Source: CAZRGV01 sp964599655
GTDB taxonomy: Bacteria; Planctomycetota; Planctomycetia; Isosphaerales; Isosphaeraceae
DNA: 20,630 nt
Assembly: GCA_964599655.1 (NCBI GenBank)
Contig: CAZRGV010000113.1
Location: forward strand, 1 to 20,630
Direction of reading: 5' to 3'
Below, one piece after another: positions 6,333 through 15,101 of the stretch. The notes beneath the pieces are model-generated. The model was given only the letters and a program-made list of their open reading frames with translations, was not told the DNA's origin and made no database searches. Both the position numbers and the translations under genes were made by a program. Within the stretch, counting starts at the first letter, position 1; each line of letters begins with the position of its first letter.

Positions 6333-8498
6333 ATGAAGAATCTATATTACATTTTCCTCCTCGCCCTTGGCAATACGGTCTGCCTTGCGGCAGGGCCGAA
6401 CTCGTCAACCCTTCCGAGGAGCAGCCCGGAGGCTCAGGGCGTCTCCTCCTCGGCCATCCTCGACTTCGTCGATGTCGCCGAAAAGGAGATCGACGCGCTC
6501 CACAGTTTCATGCTGGTGCGACACGGACATGTCGTGGCCGAGGGTTGGTGGGCGCCCTATGACGCTGAGACGCCACACGCCCTCTATTCGCTGAGCAAGA
6601 GCTTCACTTCGACGGCCGTGGGTCTTGCCGTCGCCGAGGGGAAGTTGAGCATCCACGACGAGGTGTTGAAGTTCTTTCCCGAGGAGGCCCCAGCCGAGCC
6701 GAGCAAGAATCTTAGGGCGATGCGGGTCAGTGACCTTCTCTGCATGTCCACGGGGCAACAGTCCGAGCCGCCGCGCCCGCCGGATCAGTCATGGACCCAA
6801 GCGTTTCTGGCACAACCCGTACCCTTCAAGCCGGGGACCCACTTCCTTTACAACACCTCGGCGACGTACATGCTCTCGGCCATCGTCCAGAAGTCGACGG
6901 GCGAGACGCTGCTCGACTACCTCCAGCCGCGCCTCTTCGAGCCCCTCGGCATCGAGCGGCCGACCTGGGAGACCAGCCCTCAAGGAATCACGATGGGCGG
7001 CTACGGTCTGAGCCTTCGCACCGAGGACATCGCGAAGTTTGGATTGCTCTACATTCAGAAGGGCCGGTGGCAGGGAAAACAGATCATTCCCGAGTCGTGG
7101 GTAGAGACTGCGACCTCTCGGCAGACTTCCAATGGTAGCGATCCGGAGAGCGACTGGGACCAGGGATACGGCTACCAGTTCTGGCGTTGCCGCCACCGCG
7201 CTTACCGGGGCGACGGGGCGTTCGGCCAGTTCTGCATTGTCTTGCCCGAGCAGGACGCAGTAATTGCGATCACGAGCGGTGTCCGAGACATGCAGTCCGT
7301 CCTCAACCTCATCTGGGACAAGCTCCTCCCGGGGATGAGGACCATACCGCTTGCTGCTGATGACGATAACCGGCAGAAACTCGAACGCCGTCTTTCAGGG
7401 TTGTCGCTTCCTACTCCAGCCGGCCCCGCCTGGACCGAGCAGGCCAAGAAGGTATCAGGTAAAACATTTCTGTTTCCACAAAATGAACGAAAGCTCGATT
7501 CGCTCACGTTTCTGGTGGACGGTCGGGACGGCCAGGTATCGCTCGTCATGCGGTGGGACGGTTCCGAGCGCCGGATCGACTGCGGCCGGGGCGAGTGGCG
7601 AAAACAGCGACTGGCCTATGGTCCCTTTCCGGAGCAACCAGCCGCGGTGTGCGGCGCCTGGACCGGAGACAACACCTATACGGCGAAGATCTGTCTCTCC
7701 GAGACGCCCTTCATCTTCACACTCAAGCTCAGCTTCGCCGGAGAAGAACTTCACCTCAACTCCGAATCAAACGTCGGATTCGGGCCGATCAAGCTTTCCG
7801 AGTTGGTCGGCTCCTCCTTGGCCAGACGGCAGGGGAAGAACGCGTCGAGACAGAACGTTCCAAATGCGACTGCGCCCGCCGTTTCTTCCGCTGGGCACAA
7901 CTTCGCCCGTTGGGAAAAGGAAATCGCGGCGTACGAAGCGGCCGACCGCTTGTCCCCACCTCCACGGGGAGGAGTTCTCTTCATCGGATCATCGACGATT
8001 CGTCTCTGGAAGTCGTTGGCCGAGGACTTCCCCGCCCACAAGGTGATCAACCGAGGCTTTGGCGGGTCCGAGATCATCGACGCCACTCACTTCGCCGACC
8101 GGCTCATTTTTCCCCACGAGCCGAGACAGATCTTCCTCCGCGCCGGCGGCAATGACATCCACAACGGTCGGCTACCGGATGAGGTTGCGGCTGATTTCGC
8201 CGAGTTCGTACGCACCGTTCATCGGCGCCTGCCGAGAACCGAGATCATCTACATTGCCGTCAACCCTGCGCCGGCTCGCTGGGGTGAGAACGATAAGTAT
8301 CTCGCACTGAACCACAAGATCCGCGCGCTGGCCGTGAACCTACCCCGCGTAAGCTACGTGGACGCCTACGATATCAGCCTTAGGCCCGACGGCCAGGCGC
8401 GACCCGAGCTCTTCCTGGCTGACAAGCTGCATTTCAACGCCGAGGGCTACAAGATCCTGGCCGAGCGCGTCCGCCCCTACCTGACACTCTCGAAGTGA
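6333..8498 (+). CDS. Two-enzyme fusion: beta-lactamase-fold serine hydrolase plus SGNH esterase
   Basis: This is a 721-residue protein. The start is fixed mainly by the hydrophobic leader (MKNLYYIFLLALGNTVCLAA); no good ribosome binding site precedes it. Residues about 30-340 are a class C beta-lactamase/CubicO-type serine hydrolase: SLSK at 86-89 (SxxK motif, Ser86 and Lys89), LYNTS around Tyr173, and GAFGQ near 293-297 as the third motif. Residues about 350-480 are probably beta-rich and of unknown role, comparable in place to the lipocalin-like domains found after some serine hydrolases. Residues about 545-721 form an SGNH/GDSL hydrolase: IGSST with Ser554, a GFGGSE block, AGGND with Asn607, and DKLH with Asp697 and His700. 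Both active sites look intact. The likely role is de-esterification or amide cleavage of an extracellular polymer, possibly an acetylated glycan. The substrate is inference. Confidence 0.85.
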   Translation: MKNLYYIFLLALGNTVCLAAGPNSSTLPRSSPEAQGVSSSAILDFVDVAEKEIDALHSFMLVRHGHVVAEGWWAPYDAETPHALYSLSKSFTSTAVGLAVAEGKLSIHDEVLKFFPEEAPAEPSKNLRAMRVSDLLCMSTGQQSEPPRPPDQSWTQAFLAQPVPFKPGTHFLYNTSATYMLSAIVQKSTGETLLDYLQPRLFEPLGIERPTWETSPQGITMGGYGLSLRTEDIAKFGLLYIQKGRWQGKQIIPESWVETATSRQTSNGSDPESDWDQGYGYQFWRCRHRAYRGDGAFGQFCIVLPEQDAVIAITSGVRDMQSVLNLIWDKLLPGMRTIPLAADDDNRQKLERRLSGLSLPTPAGPAWTEQAKKVSGKTFLFPQNERKLDSLTFLVDGRDGQVSLVMRWDGSERRIDCGRGEWRKQRLAYGPFPEQPAAVCGAWTGDNTYTAKICLSETPFIFTLKLSFAGEELHLNSESNVGFGPIKLSELVGSSLARRQGKNASRQNVPNATAPAVSSAGHNFARWEKEIAAYEAADRLSPPPRGGVLFIGSSTIRLWKSLAEDFPAHKVINRGFGGSEIIDATHFADRLIFPHEPRQIFLRAGGNDIHNGRLPDEVAADFAEFVRTVHRRLPRTEIIYIAVNPAPARWGENDKYLALNHKIRALAVNLPRVSYVDAYDISLRPDGQARPELFLADKLHFNAEGYKILAERVRPYLTLSK

Positions 8499-8758
8499 GC
8501 GGAAACCCTGCGGGGGGCCCTGCCTTCCGATCGGGCTGCCCGCTCGACCTGGATGACCCTGGCGAGGTGGGCCGGATCGGAGCAAGAGCGTCCCCGCAGA
8601 GGCCGGTAGGCCGCGATCGAGTACAGGATCCCCGACGATCCACCACTTCGCCGCTGGAGCGCACGGGTCAGGCGTTTCTCGAGACCCCTGGTCGCGCAGC
8701 GAACCTCCGACCACTCTGGTGATGTGTCCGTTCCGGCTGAACGTGAGGCGGACCTCAG
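8499..8758. other. Convergent intergenic gap, nothing assigned
   Basis: These 260 bases lie between the stops of the fusion hydrolase (plus) and the first amidohydrolase (minus). Open frames cross it on both strands, but none resembles a protein family or has a start signal. I see no strong terminator hairpin. Confidence 0.5.
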
Positions 8759-9808
8759 TTAGCCGCCGAGGCCTGGCAGCCAGCGAAGAGCGTTCTCTCG
8801 GAAGATCTTCCTCAAGACCTGGTCCGAGAGGCCTAGGCCCCGGGTCGGAGACCCCGCATAGTCCATCACCTCGTCACCCGAGAAGAAGACCCAGTCGCGA
8901 TCATGTGTGGCCTCCAGACCACGAGCCGCGGCAGCGATGTCACCCTCTCGGAGCGAGAAGTCCGTCGCGTAGAGGATGCGGTCCTGGTAGCGGTTGAAGA
9001 AATCACGGACCCGGTCACGCTCGCCGCGGGCCAGGTAGCGGACCCGCGCGGCCGTGTCCACGGCGAAATTGGGATAGGTATCGAGACGCTTCGCGAGCTT
9101 CGTCAGGTCGTCTTCGTCGCTCCCCAGATGGCAGCCAACCACGCGAAGCTTCGGGTAGCGGGCGAGCACCCGATCTCGGGCCGCGAGGATGGCGGCCTTA
9201 TCGGGAGATCCCGGCTTCCCGTGCATGTGCCACTGTGGATTCTTCGAGTAGTAGGCGAACTCAGGATTCTTGGGGTCTAGGGGCAGCCAGGCCCCGTCGG
9301 GCTCAGCCAAGTGGGCGATGAGGGTCCGGTCGGCCCGCTGGATGGCTTCGTAGATCGGTAGCAGGGCCGGGTCGTCCGGCAAGAGGAAGGTGCCGGATTT
9401 CGCCCGGATCGCCATGCCGATGTTCTTCCAGATCTTGACTCCGATCGCCCCATCATCGAAGGTCCGACCGAGGCGGGCGATCGTCCGCTCCTTGAACTCG
9501 GGATGCTCGAAGCCGCGTGCGTCGAAGGTCGACGCCCACGCCAGGGTACCACGGCTCTCTCGCTGGACCTTGAGGGTCGCACGGAGTTTCTCATCCAGGT
9601 CGAAGGGCTCGTCGCCGCTCGGACCACAGACGACGATGTCCAGCCCTCGCCAGTTCGCCGCCTTCAAGGTGTCGATCAATATCGGAGCATCTCTGTGGAT
9701 GTGTAGATGGGTGTCGATGCGCCCGAATTCCGAGCCCTCGGAGGCGCGGGCGGTTGCCAGGAAAGCCGCGGTGGGGAGCAGACGGAGGATATCTCTGCGG
9801 GTCGGCAT
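8759..9808 (-). CDS. Amidohydrolase family protein (metal-dependent TIM barrel), Tat-exported
   Basis: This is a 349-residue protein with a twin-arginine leader (TRRDILRLLPTAAFLATARA), so export of the folded, metal-loaded enzyme is likely. Metal-ligand motifs of the amidohydrolase superfamily are seen in order: DTHLHIH at 32-38 (His34, His36), VKIWKN with Lys125, His166 in AHLAEP, His227 in GCHLGS, and Asp283 in YATDFS. This fits the PF04909-type group, which includes decarboxylases and lactone or amide hydrolases. The reaction cannot be named from sequence. ATG 9808 is preceded by AGGGGTGAGGAA. It follows the related amidohydrolase at 9865-10818 by 56 bases on the same strand, and the two are probably one transcript. 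Confidence 0.85.
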   Translation of the reverse strand: MPTRRDILRLLPTAAFLATARASEGSEFGRIDTHLHIHRDAPILIDTLKAANWRGLDIVVCGPSGDEPFDLDEKLRATLKVQRESRGTLAWASTFDARGFEHPEFKERTIARLGRTFDDGAIGVKIWKNIGMAIRAKSGTFLLPDDPALLPIYEAIQRADRTLIAHLAEPDGAWLPLDPKNPEFAYYSKNPQWHMHGKPGSPDKAAILAARDRVLARYPKLRVVGCHLGSDEDDLTKLAKRLDTYPNFAVDTAARVRYLARGERDRVRDFFNRYQDRILYATDFSLREGDIAAAARGLEATHDRDWVFFSGDEVMDYAGSPTRGLGLSDQVLRKIFRENALRWLPGLGG

Positions 9809-9864
9809 TTCCTCACCCCTTCGTGGCTACGTCGAGCTATTGGCGGTCTGGAGTTCCACCCAGC

Positions 9865-10818
9865 CTACTTGAGGCTCGGCAGCCTGAGCAGGCCGATGGC
9901 ATTCTCCCGGTAGATTTTCGTTTCCACCTCCTCGGGCAGGTCAAAGCCGGCCAGGAGCTCGAACTGCGGTACTAGCTGGCCCGGCTTCAGGTAGTCGGTC
10001 CCGAAAAGCAGCCGATCGGCGCGACGGAGCAGGAAGGAGCGGCCAAAGTCGCGGTCCCGGCCGATCGCGTTGGCACCCGAGCCGGCCGACAGGTCACCCC
10101 ACAGGTTCTTGTGGGCGTCAAAGAGCCGGTCCAGGGCCCCACCGGGCGTGACGTGGCTGTCGGGATAGCCGCCCAGATCCTTCGCGGTCGCGTCGCCCGA
10201 AATCGAGGCCCAGAAGCCGGGACCGTGTCCGATGAAGTTGACGTTGGGAAAAGCGGTCAGGACCCGATCGAGACCAGGCAGGCCAGGGGTGTCGGTCCCG
10301 CGCTGCTCGTCGCAGTGGAACAGCACGGGAAGGTCCAGGTCGTCGCAGACCTCGTAGAGGGCCATCATCCGGCGATCGTCGATCGGCAGTCCGGCCTTGT
10401 GCTCCCCAAATCCCTTGGCGCCCTGGTCAACATATGCCTTGAGCATGGCGCGCAGCCCAGCGCGGCCACCGCGGTAGGAGGTGCGCGGGTCGATGCAGCA
10501 GAACGGGATCAGTCGATCGGGGTGGGCGCGGGCGGCGTCGAGGGCGCGCTCGGTCAGGTTCAGGTAGCTGGACGACTCGGGGGACACCAGTGGCAAGACC
10601 ACCGCACGGGCGATGTTATGGTCATCCATCCAGCGCAACAGAGCGTCGGCCGTCAACGGAGGGTCTCCGTTCCAGGTCGTACCCAGGTGCGTATGGACGT
10701 CGAGATACGGGCCGCGAGCGGCGACGGTGGCGCGAGCCGCGCGGGCCAGGGGCGCCGTGAGGCTTGCGGCCAGAGTGCAGCTGAGAAACTGACGGCGGGA
10801 CGCGCGAATTGGTTTCAT
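9865..10818 (-). CDS. Amidohydrolase family protein, Tat-exported, second of a tandem pair
   Basis: This is a 317-residue protein. Two adjacent ATGs lie at 10821 and 10818. The second is preferred because GGGAGG then has a more workable spacing; longer open-frame starts upstream lack such a site. The leader SRRQFLSCTLAASL is a Tat-type signal. Motifs follow amidohydrolase order: DVHTHLG (His42, His44), GFGEHK at about 137-141, His168 in LPVLFHCDE, His198 in FIGHGPG, and Asp275 in LFGTDY. These are metal-binding TIM-barrel residues of the same broad family as the neighbour, though the two proteins are quite diverged. It is the first gene of the pair. The reaction is unknown; the shared order suggests steps in one degradative route, which is inference. 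Confidence 0.85.
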   Translation of the reverse strand: MKPIRASRRQFLSCTLAASLTAPLARAARATVAARGPYLDVHTHLGTTWNGDPPLTADALLRWMDDHNIARAVVLPLVSPESSSYLNLTERALDAARAHPDRLIPFCCIDPRTSYRGGRAGLRAMLKAYVDQGAKGFGEHKAGLPIDDRRMMALYEVCDDLDLPVLFHCDEQRGTDTPGLPGLDRVLTAFPNVNFIGHGPGFWASISGDATAKDLGGYPDSHVTPGGALDRLFDAHKNLWGDLSAGSGANAIGRDRDFGRSFLLRRADRLLFGTDYLKPGQLVPQFELLAGFDLPEEVETKIYRENAIGLLRLPSLK

Positions 10819-10927
10819 CATGCCTCCCGTGATGCCTCGTGATTCCCATTGACGAGATCGTTTCCAGGCGAGGAACGTCCGCCGAAGAGCATAATGTGGG
10901 CCCGGCCTGTTCGCTACACTTCTCTCG

Positions 10928-11095
10928 ATGCCCGCGCTGGCGTACCACGGCGCAATGATCACGAGCGGTCCGATCGAGGGGACATGCGACAAGATCAAGA
11001 CCATGAAGCGGATGGCCTATGGGTTCGGGGACCCTAAGTTCTTCCACCTGGAGGTTCTGGTGATCCATGAGACTAGGTACGCTCTGGTCGGATAG
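10928..11095 (+). pseudogene. 3' remnant of an ISL3-like transposase
   Basis: In one frame the last 55 codons read LAYHGAMITSGPIEGT, then DKIKTMKRMAYGFGDPKFF, then a tail ending in RYALVG and TAG at 11093-11095. The pattern GPIEG, KIKTMKR, AYGF is the conserved C-terminal block of ISL3-family (DDE_Tnp_ISL3) transposases. The Glu in GPIEG may be the last catalytic residue. Nothing upstream of 10928 continues the protein, so only the tail of the element is left, on the opposite strand to both neighbouring genes. Confidence 0.7.
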
Positions 11096-11281
11096 CCGTC
11101 AGCGTGTGACTACACCTTGACTTTCGTCAACGCGATTCCGTCGGATGAACCGGAAATGGTTCGCTGAATCGAGCGTAAGGTGCTTTCACCTCGTTCAGTC
11201 GAGCGGATCTCGGCGCGACCTGGAATCATGTCGAACCGAGGTCTGCATGGCACGAGGGACGCATTCGCGACGCACTTCTGT
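11096..11281. other. Intergenic gap between transposase tail and GT4 gene
   Basis: These 186 bases probably include the outer end of the ISL3-like element just after its stop codon. No inverted-repeat partner is available to prove this. No gene or clear terminator was seen. Confidence 0.4.
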
Positions 11282-12700
11282 TCAGGGCCACGTTGAGATG
11301 GGATACGTTGATCCATGAGGTATGATCGATCGTCCCGGGATACGCTCGCCGATCAAAGAGTGAACCTGTTCCATGAGCACGTGGAATCGAGAATCCCAGG
11401 TGTAGCCTTCCTGTCCGACCATTTCCCGACCGGCGTCTCCAAGGCGGCGAGCCAGCTCTTGGTCGTCGAGCAATCGGCCGATAGCCGAGGCGAGTTGGTC
11501 AATTTCACCGAATGTGACGAGGGCGCCGGTCCGACCGTGTTCGACGATCTCGGCGACGCCGCCAGCGGCCGCAGCCACGACCGGTAGACCGTTGGCCCAG
11601 GCCTCGAGGAAGACGATTCCGAACGAGTCGGTTCGTGATGGCATGGCAAAAAGGTCGAGTGAGGCGTAGAAGTCGGCTCGATCTTCATCGGGGAGCAGGC
11701 CGAGGATCGAGAGCCATCGAGAGTTCTCTTGGGGGAGTTGGGCGACGAAAGCCTCGAAGTCGGGCGAGGTGGAACCGGCGAGAACCAGATGGATTGGGTC
11801 GTCCGCCGATCGGGTCGCGTTGAGCCGTCCAACGGCCCGGATCAGGTCGCACGTTCCCTTGTTCGGATCGTTGGCACCAAGCTGACCCACCACGCGCCGG
11901 TCCCGTGGGATCTTCAGCCGATCACGAAACCGAACGCGGTCGCCCCCGGTGACGTCCTTCGGTTCGACACCCATGCCCAGTTTCACGATCCGTTCTTTTG
12001 GGATTCCCCAGCCGGCCACGGTCTTGCCTTCGAGGTCGGTCTGGACGAACACCGTGTCGGCTTCGCCGAGCAGCCGAATCTGGTGCGGCCTCGTGTAAGA
12101 GCGATTGACCAAATCGCCAGGGGTCGAGAGATGCAGGAATGGCGAAAGCAGCAGAGGCGCGCCGGCCGCACGAGCAGTGAGTAAGGCCGAGTACGAGAAA
12201 ATCGTATACGGAAAGCCCAACGCGAAGACAGCGTCATAATCGCCTCGGACCTTCTCGATTCCGGGCAACACGGGCATGTAGGACGCCCAGCGGCAGCGGG
12301 TCGGCCAGTGGGGTACATGGCTCAAGAGGCGTCCGAGGTAGCGCTGAAAGGGAAAATGCTTGACGGCGAACCGGAGAATTCTAGCGCCATCGAGCGCGTC
12401 TTCCGCGGGAGCATCCACTCGCTTGCGACGTGGGTCGTTGAAATACCAGAGGTCGAACGCGTCGCTGGTGATCACGTCGACGTGATGCCCCCGCGCCACC
12501 AGCCGGCGCACCATGGCTCTGCTGAAGTTTTCCGAACCGCCAAGGCAAGGGTAGTAGCGATGCGTGAACCAGGCGATCCGCAAGCCAGGGCCTCGCACGC
12601 TGAACGAGGGTGTCGAGATTGGACCCGGAGGCGAAGACTCGGGGGCATCTCGCCGATCAGACTGGAGTCGTGGCCGCTGTTGTGAGAGATCTGACCTCAT
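11282..12700 (-). CDS. Glycosyltransferase family 4 (GT-B fold)
   Basis: This 472-residue cytoplasmic protein would transfer a sugar from a nucleotide donor to a growing lipid-linked glycan. After a polar N-terminal extension of about 38 residues, the acceptor domain begins LRIAWFTHRYYPCLGGSE, with the GGSE loop typical of GT4. The donor domain begins near VVGQLGANDPNKG. The EX7E motif appears as Asp358-x7-Glu366 (TDSFGIVFLEAWANGLPVVA), so the first Glu is Asp; the catalytic second Glu is kept. A GGVAEIVEHGRTG loop follows. ATG 12700 overlaps the upstream stop as ATGA, with AAGGA nine bases before. It is the last gene of the leftward polysaccharide operon. Confidence 0.9.
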   Translation of the reverse strand: MRSDLSQQRPRLQSDRRDAPESSPPGPISTPSFSVRGPGLRIAWFTHRYYPCLGGSENFSRAMVRRLVARGHHVDVITSDAFDLWYFNDPRRKRVDAPAEDALDGARILRFAVKHFPFQRYLGRLLSHVPHWPTRCRWASYMPVLPGIEKVRGDYDAVFALGFPYTIFSYSALLTARAAGAPLLLSPFLHLSTPGDLVNRSYTRPHQIRLLGEADTVFVQTDLEGKTVAGWGIPKERIVKLGMGVEPKDVTGGDRVRFRDRLKIPRDRRVVGQLGANDPNKGTCDLIRAVGRLNATRSADDPIHLVLAGSTSPDFEAFVAQLPQENSRWLSILGLLPDEDRADFYASLDLFAMPSRTDSFGIVFLEAWANGLPVVAAAAGGVAEIVEHGRTGALVTFGEIDQLASAIGRLLDDQELARRLGDAGREMVGQEGYTWDSRFHVLMEQVHSLIGERIPGRSIIPHGSTYPISTWP

Positions 12701-15096
12701 CGCCGAGTTCCTTTTGCCTCGGAGGTGGTGACTGGCCGGGTCGCGATTTGAGGTGCCGGTGGCGCTTCGGGCGAAGCCTCGATCAGGGCCAGTCCGTAGA
12801 TGCGAAGGCTGTAAGGTAAGTCGTCCCAGTCCACGGGGCGTTGTCGCGCATGCAGGGGTTGTGTCTCGCCATCGCTCTCGAGGATCAGTTCTTGCAACCC
12901 TGTCGGCAAGGTCAACGGCGGGCTCAAGTAAAGCTGCTGGGGTCCTCGAGCCACGTTCCATCGCGCCAACTCGACCCCTCCAGAGAGCAACCGTACGTTC
13001 CTTGCCCTCGGAAAGGCGGCGGCGCTGAAGACAAGTTTTACTGGCTGGTCGGGGGCAGGGTTATAAAGCGAGAACTTCGCCATTCTGCCGACCACCCGAA
13101 TCCGATCGTTGTGCCAGCCGATTCGCCAGCCTTGGTTGGTCAGGAGAACCGCGCGCCGAGGCGGGTGCAGGCGCTCGCGATCGTAGACGATGATCCCGGG
13201 CTCTTCAAAAACCTTGGCGCCAGCCAGCAAGGCTTTCACTCGGTCAAGATAGACGGGGGTCTGTTCGTCCGAACCAGGCCACTCATGGAGTACGACGAAT
13301 CGGAATTGATGGACGTTCAGATAGAGCCAGATGTAGTCTAGTAAATCCACGCGTCGCAGGATGTCGATAGATGCTGATCTTGGGTCGCTCGCGTACGATC
13401 GATCGCAAAGCGTTCGATAGTAAAAGGGGGAGTTGTAGGTGAGAAGGTTGTCGAACAGAAGGTTCCCCTGACCGCTGTAACCGGCATTGGTTCGAAGGTG
13501 ATGTTGCGATTGCCAGTAGCCACAGAGGGAGTACAGCGAGGAGCCTCCCGAACTGGCCTGGGGAATTTCGACGAAGCTCGCCCTGGGATCCAGACGCTTC
13601 ATAAAGTCGTAGGCAGCAGGAAGGCGGGGAATCTCCCGCGCGGGAAAAGGGTTCGTGGAAAGGTCGAACAACGCCAGAGCGGCCGCGATCACCACGATCA
13701 CCAATCTTGGCCAACAGCGTTTGACCTGGGATAACAGGTCCTTCAATCCCGCAGCCGCCACCAAGGACGCGACGACTGCCACAAACAAGTTAAACCGAGC
13801 GGGCACCCGGATCATCTTGAACGCAATCACATGCGTTTTCAGCCAACTGGCTGGGAGTGGAATCTCCAGTGTGCCCACCTGCCACGACGCTCCGAGCGAA
13901 AGTATCACCAGAACCGTCAAGGCAAGCCACCAGAAACCAGCATCGCGAAACCGAATCGGGCGGACGCCGGCGTAGAGAACCAGGGCGATCGTTACGACCC
14001 CCAGATACGAGATCTTCTCTCCGACGTCCCAGCGCATTCCCGAGGCGTAGTAATAATCGGTCGGTAAGAGCGCACTGAGACGGTGGAGGCTTGACGGAAT
14101 GACGTACGTCCAAAGCGGCGCGCCATAACGTTGGAATTCCGACATCGGCCTGGACGTGGAGTAGCCGTTGACCAGGGCCCAGAGTTGGCAGCCAAAAACG
14201 AGGAGAAGTCCTGGCACGGCGAGCATGGCGAACGCCAGTAACCAGGCCGCGCGGTTGCCAAGCCAGCCCCAGTCGCGACGATGCAGCGCTCCGACTCCCT
14301 TCCAGAACACATAGAGAACCGCCGGAACCGCCGCGAAGACCGCGTAATACGCCGCGCACAGAGCGACCAGCAGATATCCGGCGGTGGCCGCGGCCAATCG
14401 CTTCTTGCCGGGCTCATCGAGAAACCGCAGCCAGAGGCTCAGGAAGAGTGGGAAGCATCCGACGAAAATCAGTTCCAGATGCGCCCGGGCATGAATCATT
14501 TCCGGGCCGCTGAGCATCGCTAACATGCCCCCGAGTGCTGCGCAACCGCGGTCTCGAAGGACTTGCCAGATCAGCAGAAATGTTCCCAGACCCGTGGTGA
14601 GGATGCCGGTCACCCAGATCAGGTTGAAGCAAGTAACGTCATTAAAAAGAAAAGACAGGGGCAGATATAAAAGGGCCTGAAGGTGCAAGGGTGAGAAATT
14701 TCCGAGAGGAGCGCCGATCGGGTACTGCAATTCGCGGCAGATGACCGGCGACTGCCAGTTCAACAAGCAGGTCTTGTACCAGCGGACGATCCAGAGATGC
14801 TGCAATGGATCCAGCAACGAACCGGGGAGCCTCGACCCGAACGAGAAGACGAATGGATAGGTTGCGATCGCGATGCCGGCGAGGTAGCCGATCGTCACGA
14901 GAAAAAGCGTTTTCCGATCGAGCCGAGTTGCTCCCGCTTCGACTCGATCGACACCTCCGAGGACGGGCATCACCTCATCTCGTCCCTGAGTGGGGGAAAG
15001 CGCTCGCGGCTCGCGTGTTCCATCGACCGTGAAGCCGAACCGCGTTTTAGCGACACGGCTCATTTGGGGCAATCCCACTTCCGCGTCTTGCTTCAT
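12697..15096 (-). CDS. Large polytopic membrane protein, GT-C glycosyltransferase-like
   Basis: This is a 799-residue protein. After a polar stretch of about 60 residues there are roughly ten or more hydrophobic segments up to about residue 490, then a soluble C-terminal part of about 300 residues. The first outside loop after the first membrane segment carries an acidic residue (Asp96, in GSLLDPLQHLWIVRW), the usual place of the catalytic Asp in GT-C enzymes, which use polyprenyl-phosphate sugars. A second loop rich in Tyr and Trp lies near TDYYYASGMRW. I do not recognise a named family. The start ATG 15096 lies five bases after the stop of the upstream gene and has only a weak ribosome binding site, so translation is probably coupled; ATG 15063 is an alternative. 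It may modify the glycan on the outer face of the membrane. Confidence 0.7.
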   Translation of the reverse strand: MKQDAEVGLPQMSRVAKTRFGFTVDGTREPRALSPTQGRDEVMPVLGGVDRVEAGATRLDRKTLFLVTIGYLAGIAIATYPFVFSFGSRLPGSLLDPLQHLWIVRWYKTCLLNWQSPVICRELQYPIGAPLGNFSPLHLQALLYLPLSFLFNDVTCFNLIWVTGILTTGLGTFLLIWQVLRDRGCAALGGMLAMLSGPEMIHARAHLELIFVGCFPLFLSLWLRFLDEPGKKRLAAATAGYLLVALCAAYYAVFAAVPAVLYVFWKGVGALHRRDWGWLGNRAAWLLAFAMLAVPGLLLVFGCQLWALVNGYSTSRPMSEFQRYGAPLWTYVIPSSLHRLSALLPTDYYYASGMRWDVGEKISYLGVVTIALVLYAGVRPIRFRDAGFWWLALTVLVILSLGASWQVGTLEIPLPASWLKTHVIAFKMIRVPARFNLFVAVVASLVAAAGLKDLLSQVKRCWPRLVIVVIAAALALFDLSTNPFPAREIPRLPAAYDFMKRLDPRASFVEIPQASSGGSSLYSLCGYWQSQHHLRTNAGYSGQGNLLFDNLLTYNSPFYYRTLCDRSYASDPRSASIDILRRVDLLDYIWLYLNVHQFRFVVLHEWPGSDEQTPVYLDRVKALLAGAKVFEEPGIIVYDRERLHPPRRAVLLTNQGWRIGWHNDRIRVVGRMAKFSLYNPAPDQPVKLVFSAAAFPRARNVRLLSGGVELARWNVARGPQQLYLSPPLTLPTGLQELILESDGETQPLHARQRPVDWDDLPYSLRIYGLALIEASPEAPPAPQIATRPVTTSEAKGTRR

Positions 15097-15101
15097 CAGG
15101 C

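Noticed and set aside
6058..6336. Open frame of 92 codons upstream of the fusion hydrolase
   Set aside because: There is no ribosome binding site, no family resemblance, and the frame overlaps the start of the well-supported gene at 6333.
8340..8714. Minus-strand open frame over the end of the fusion hydrolase and the following gap
   Set aside because: It lies mostly antisense to the SGNH domain, and the part in the gap shows no motif.
12701..12961. Longer start of the GT4 gene inside the upstream membrane-protein gene
   Set aside because: ATG 12700 has a ribosome binding site and an ATGA overlap. The extra 87 residues are antisense-like, low-complexity sequence not found in GT4 enzymes.
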